Source: Bugula neritina
Lineage: Eukaryota; Bryozoa; Gymnolaemata; Cheilostomatida; Bugulidae
Assembly (NCBI GenBank): GCA_964035545.1
Contig: OZ037766.1
Coordinates: 26,810,173 to 26,857,672 of the forward strand
Direction: 5' to 3'
Length of the DNA stretch: 47,500 nucleotides
The translations under genes and the position numbers were made by a program. This document shows positions 11,700-47,500 of this stretch, piece by piece (positions within the stretch are counted from its first letter, which is position 1; each line of letters begins with the position of its first letter). The notes below the pieces were generated by a model that made no database searches, had not been told where the DNA came from, and was given only the letters and a program-made list of their open reading frames with translations.

Positions 11700-12790
11700 A
11701 TGTTCTATGGAAGCGCTGGAAGCTAAACATATATGTTACTATAATATGTATTGCACAATTATAGTGTTCTCACAATACTAATTTTTGTTACTCTAAAATA
11801 TAAATGGCACAAATATGCTACCCATCTATTCTTACACATTATTTATCAACAGTGGTTTGAAGAACCAATCAATACGCATGCTCAGCTGAACTAAATATTT
11901 ACACGCCCTGATGGGCTGTGACAATAAGATGATGCAGCAGCACTGATGAGATGAAAGGAGGTTGAAATTGTGAATAGAGAAAATTAAAATTGTTAGTTAG
12001 TTATTAAAATTTTGAGCTGCCCTACATATATGTTGTATTAGCTTTGTCGAAGAACATAACACTAGGGTTTTTGGAGTTTATACCTGCAGCATGTATTAAG
12101 CACTGCCAATTTGGCTTTGCAGTTCAAAAAACTATCTATAGGTGTTTGACCCCTGCAGATATAAACAGCCAAAGGGAAATTATCCTAAACTGCACTCCAC
12201 TACTTAAAAGATGGCATTTTACAGATATAACAATCATAATAATATTTTGCTTAGTGGCAAAAAATGCCATATGGACAAAAAATCAACCTCAGCTGTTTAG
12301 TAACATGAAAAAGTTCTACTGACAAGCAAAGTAATTAAACGTGGAGAATATTGTCTATATCTATAGTGAAGCTGCAGTTTTCCTTCAAAATACACTTTTA
12401 AAGTAGAGTTATATTTCAATAATACATGTAGGTATAGGGCAATATAGCTGACACATATCATCCAACTCTAAAACAAAATAATGTTAAATGAAATCACATA
12501 AGTTAGTGAGCAAGCACAGCATGCAGAGGTTGTGTGCAATTCCTGTCTAAATTAGTTTTGTTCTAGCAGCATGTATAGCAGAAACTCATCACTCTTATTT
12601 ATAATTTACTTAATCATCAGTGAAAGCTTGTCAGATATGGTGCGTTTCATTTTGCAGTAAAAAAGTTTTTACTATCATATAAAACTATTTTTCTAAACTT
12701 AGATTCATATTGTTTACTATTACAACTGTTGAATGCTTCCTTTTTAGACAGCAATTACTAACAAGAATTTCATTCAAATGTCAGAAATAT
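11700..12790. other. Intergenic DNA; nothing supported
   Basis: One 92-codon open frame at 12044-12322 begins at a non-ATG codon, has no known domain and no splice context. It is not called as a gene. Confidence 0.4.
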
Positions 12791-12796
12791 TTTCTC

Positions 12797-13205
12797 AAAT
12801 TTGATCCTTTCAAAACATATTTTCAAGCTTGTATATTTCATCTACATTGTAAACTGAATCAATTCACAATAAAGTAATAATCAATTGCACTACTCCTTGC
12901 CGTCCTAATTTCAGCCCTGCAATGCAATGCCTCTGCTTTTAAGAAATCACTCTTCAACATGCATTACCCTTTAATAAAACACAAACACCTGGTTACATAC
13001 AGAATATTTAAATGGCAAAGAAATATTTCAGACAAATGAAGAATATGCTGATAACATACCAAAGGTGATAAACCATAAAGTAGAAACCATGTGACTGTAC
13101 CTCAACTTCCTTCTTGAACCTTTGTCAACAAGGTGTTAGTACACGAAGCCAAACTTCGTACTCTGTTTTAACTAACATACTGAGAAAGCTTTGTGAAACT
13201 TACTT
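12797..13205 (+). repeat. Single arm of the foldback repeat family
   Basis: It matches the right arm of the 5515-6450 element in the same orientation and order: AACATATTTTCAAGCTT, GAATCAATTCACAAT, CTCTGCTTTTAAGAAATC, the CATACCAAAGGTGATAAACC block, CTCAACTTCCTTCTTGAAC, and AACTAACATACTGAGAAA. No inverted partner is seen within 1 kb, so it is a half element or solo arm. Confidence 0.8.
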
Positions 13206-14397
13206 TATACGCCATGAAACTTTGTTTTCTTATGCTTACTATATGCATGTAAATTTTGTTGCAATATAAATAAAACCAAAGTAAGTTTGGATATAATATT
13301 CTGTCATCTAAAAAAAATTAATAAATCTTCCATGGTTTTCTTCAGAATAACCTGGCAGATTGGAGTTGTCTGCCCCTTGATACACAATACTATTTTGTTC
13401 ACATTCTTTCACTTCTTTTCTCAAACTGTCATTTAAAACATTTTAATTACTCATAGCTAAATATTTCTGTCCCATTCAAATTCCGACAATTAAACAATTA
13501 TGATCGACTACCAAATGACATACCAGTTCCTTGATAACTGCAAAGTTTGATCAAATCAGTTGGTATAGCTTTGGTCTTATAATTTTACTAAGCAACAGTT
13601 CTGTACCTTATCATGCAGCTATAATTGACTGGACTTTACTATACTTGTCTAATACTTTTATTAGAGCTTATCATTACTGCTACCCTGTATCAATTATATA
13701 ACTGTGCATTTCCTAACATCGCAATCAGATGCTCTACACCGTTTCTATCATAACTGTAATATGTCAGAGCAGCTAGTCAAGCACTAGCATGCATTATGAA
13801 ACTGTTTATGCCAGCCAATGTTACATTTATATTCAACCATGGTTGTGTTTCATTTTTACTTTAGGTTTATCCGTAATGACTTGAGAGTCCATTGAACACA
13901 GCAATATAACGAATGCAGTGCTTAACACCTGCTGAAGTAGCCAAAACTCACACACACTTTCCTTGTATAAACCAAGTAATTATAGTTTTGTTTTTTTTAT
14001 AGCTTCGGAACAACGATAGTGTAATATGCATATTTTTGACCCACAATGTTTGAAAACTTTGCCTAGTGACCCAAACTGGAGCAAAAGATTTAATACAATG
14101 TTTCAAATTACAAATTTGTATATATAGAAATTAGTTTTATTTATGCATGTAATCAATGTTTCTAAATAATAATGAAAAGCGTGTATAAAGATGTTTAATT
14201 ATCAAATAAAAAAGTCTGCAATCACAACAAAATAGCTTTCAAAATCAAATATCAATTAGCAACTTTACTTTTCAGTAGCAGAAGCAGCTTAAGGAATTAG
14301 TAATTACTGTATTACTGTACTTGTACAGAGTGATAAATAAATTTTTGATCAAGCATACTTATGTTAAATATAAAAGATATTTATAATTATTAGAATA
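13206..14397. other. Convergent intergenic region and 3' UTR of the RNF213-like gene
   Basis: It separates the ends of the plus-strand NHL gene and the minus-strand ligase gene. A minus-strand AATAAA at 14136-14141 lies about 260 bases beyond the ligase stop and may be its poly(A) signal. Nothing else is recognised. Confidence 0.4.
14136..14141 (-). promoter_or_regulatory. Candidate polyadenylation signal of the RNF213-like gene
   Basis: AATAAA on the minus strand, downstream of the TAA at 14398-14400. In AT-rich DNA such hexamers occur by chance. Confidence 0.35.
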
Positions 14398-47071
<32,674 letters not shown>

Positions 47072-47500
47072 CTAAAACAAATATAAAAGTTTGATGTGAG
47101 CAGTTTGTATTAGCATCTGATAATGGTCTTAAAAGCAATATATACTATTATTATAATTTTTAATTTGAAAACTAAAAACAATATTATATTGCTAGAATTG
47201 ACAAATTTTAGAATTTTTTTAAAAAAACTGATGATTACTATGCACTCAAATATTTTAAATGCAGAATGTTTGCTATTAGGTAACTAAACAATGAATTGAA
47301 TATGATTAAGCCTTTTAGAAAAAAAAATTTGATGCAGATCTTATTATTTGCCATGCACAAAGTGATAGGCGATTGTAGAATGGTTATCTTCTTTTAATGA
47401 TTTATATTGGGCATAGAACAAAAGCAAAAGAAATATTAACACCCCATGCTATAAATAGAACTTGAATATTATTTGCCTTGTTTTCATCAGCAGAGCTACC
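47072..47500. other. Upstream intron of the RNF213-like gene; no exon resolved
   Basis: A minus-strand open stretch at the window edge (about 47400-47500) could include part of the next exon, but no canonical donor was found. Confidence 0.35.

Noticed and set aside
12044-12322. 92-codon plus-strand open frame
   Set aside because: It begins at a non-ATG codon, has no known domain, no matching splice sites, and AT-driven composition.

Overview
This is eukaryotic, AT-rich, intron-rich and repeat-rich genomic DNA from an animal. Genes have short exons with GT-AG splice sites. There are LTR retrotransposons, Penelope-like and LINE fragments, MITEs and long dinucleotide arrays. The mix suggests an invertebrate, perhaps a lophotrochozoan; the species cannot be named from the sequence.

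Three host genes can be reconstructed by joining exons with matching phases. (1) At 669-2406 (+) lies the 3' half (TM4 to C-terminus) of a rhodopsin-class, neuropeptide-receptor-like GPCR. (2) At 8330-11426 (+) lies a complete seven-exon gene for a secreted 522-residue NHL-repeat protein with a cysteine-containing C-terminal half that I do not recognise. (3) At 47071 down to 14398 (-) lies the 3' portion of an RNF213/mysterin-like E3 ubiquitin ligase gene. Twenty exons (3,648 coding bases, all phases agreeing) encode about 1,215 residues: the segment before the RING, the RING finger, and the C-terminal E3 module down to the stop. No RZ-type zinc finger is found where the vertebrate protein has one; that 0.9 kb intron holds TA arrays and a local duplication instead.

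Most of the rest is mobile DNA. At 38204-45766 a Gypsy-type LTR element has 203-bp LTRs, a perfect AAACC target duplication and a tRNA-Ser-like primer site. Its gag and pol are broken, and a 756-bp TIR element is nested in gag. It carries an extra ORF in the env position with three CCHC zinc knuckles. At 24650-28874 (-) lies an older Gypsy relic with tRNA-Leu-like priming, lacking protease and the integrase core. A 3.6-kb TIR element (30019-33612) contains two unrelated coding remnants. There are two MITEs with target duplications (35301-35644 hAT-like; 37344-37687 Harbinger-like), a Penelope-like GIY-YIG remnant (36340-36990), a LINE RT fragment (7338-7727), a 0.9-kb foldback element with a single-arm relative, a solo LTR, and arrays of CA and TA repeats.

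The retroelement insertions lie mainly in introns of the RNF213-like gene, which explains its roughly 33-kb span here. Exon calls rest on open reading frame, splice consensus, phase agreement and remembered family similarity. No search was run.
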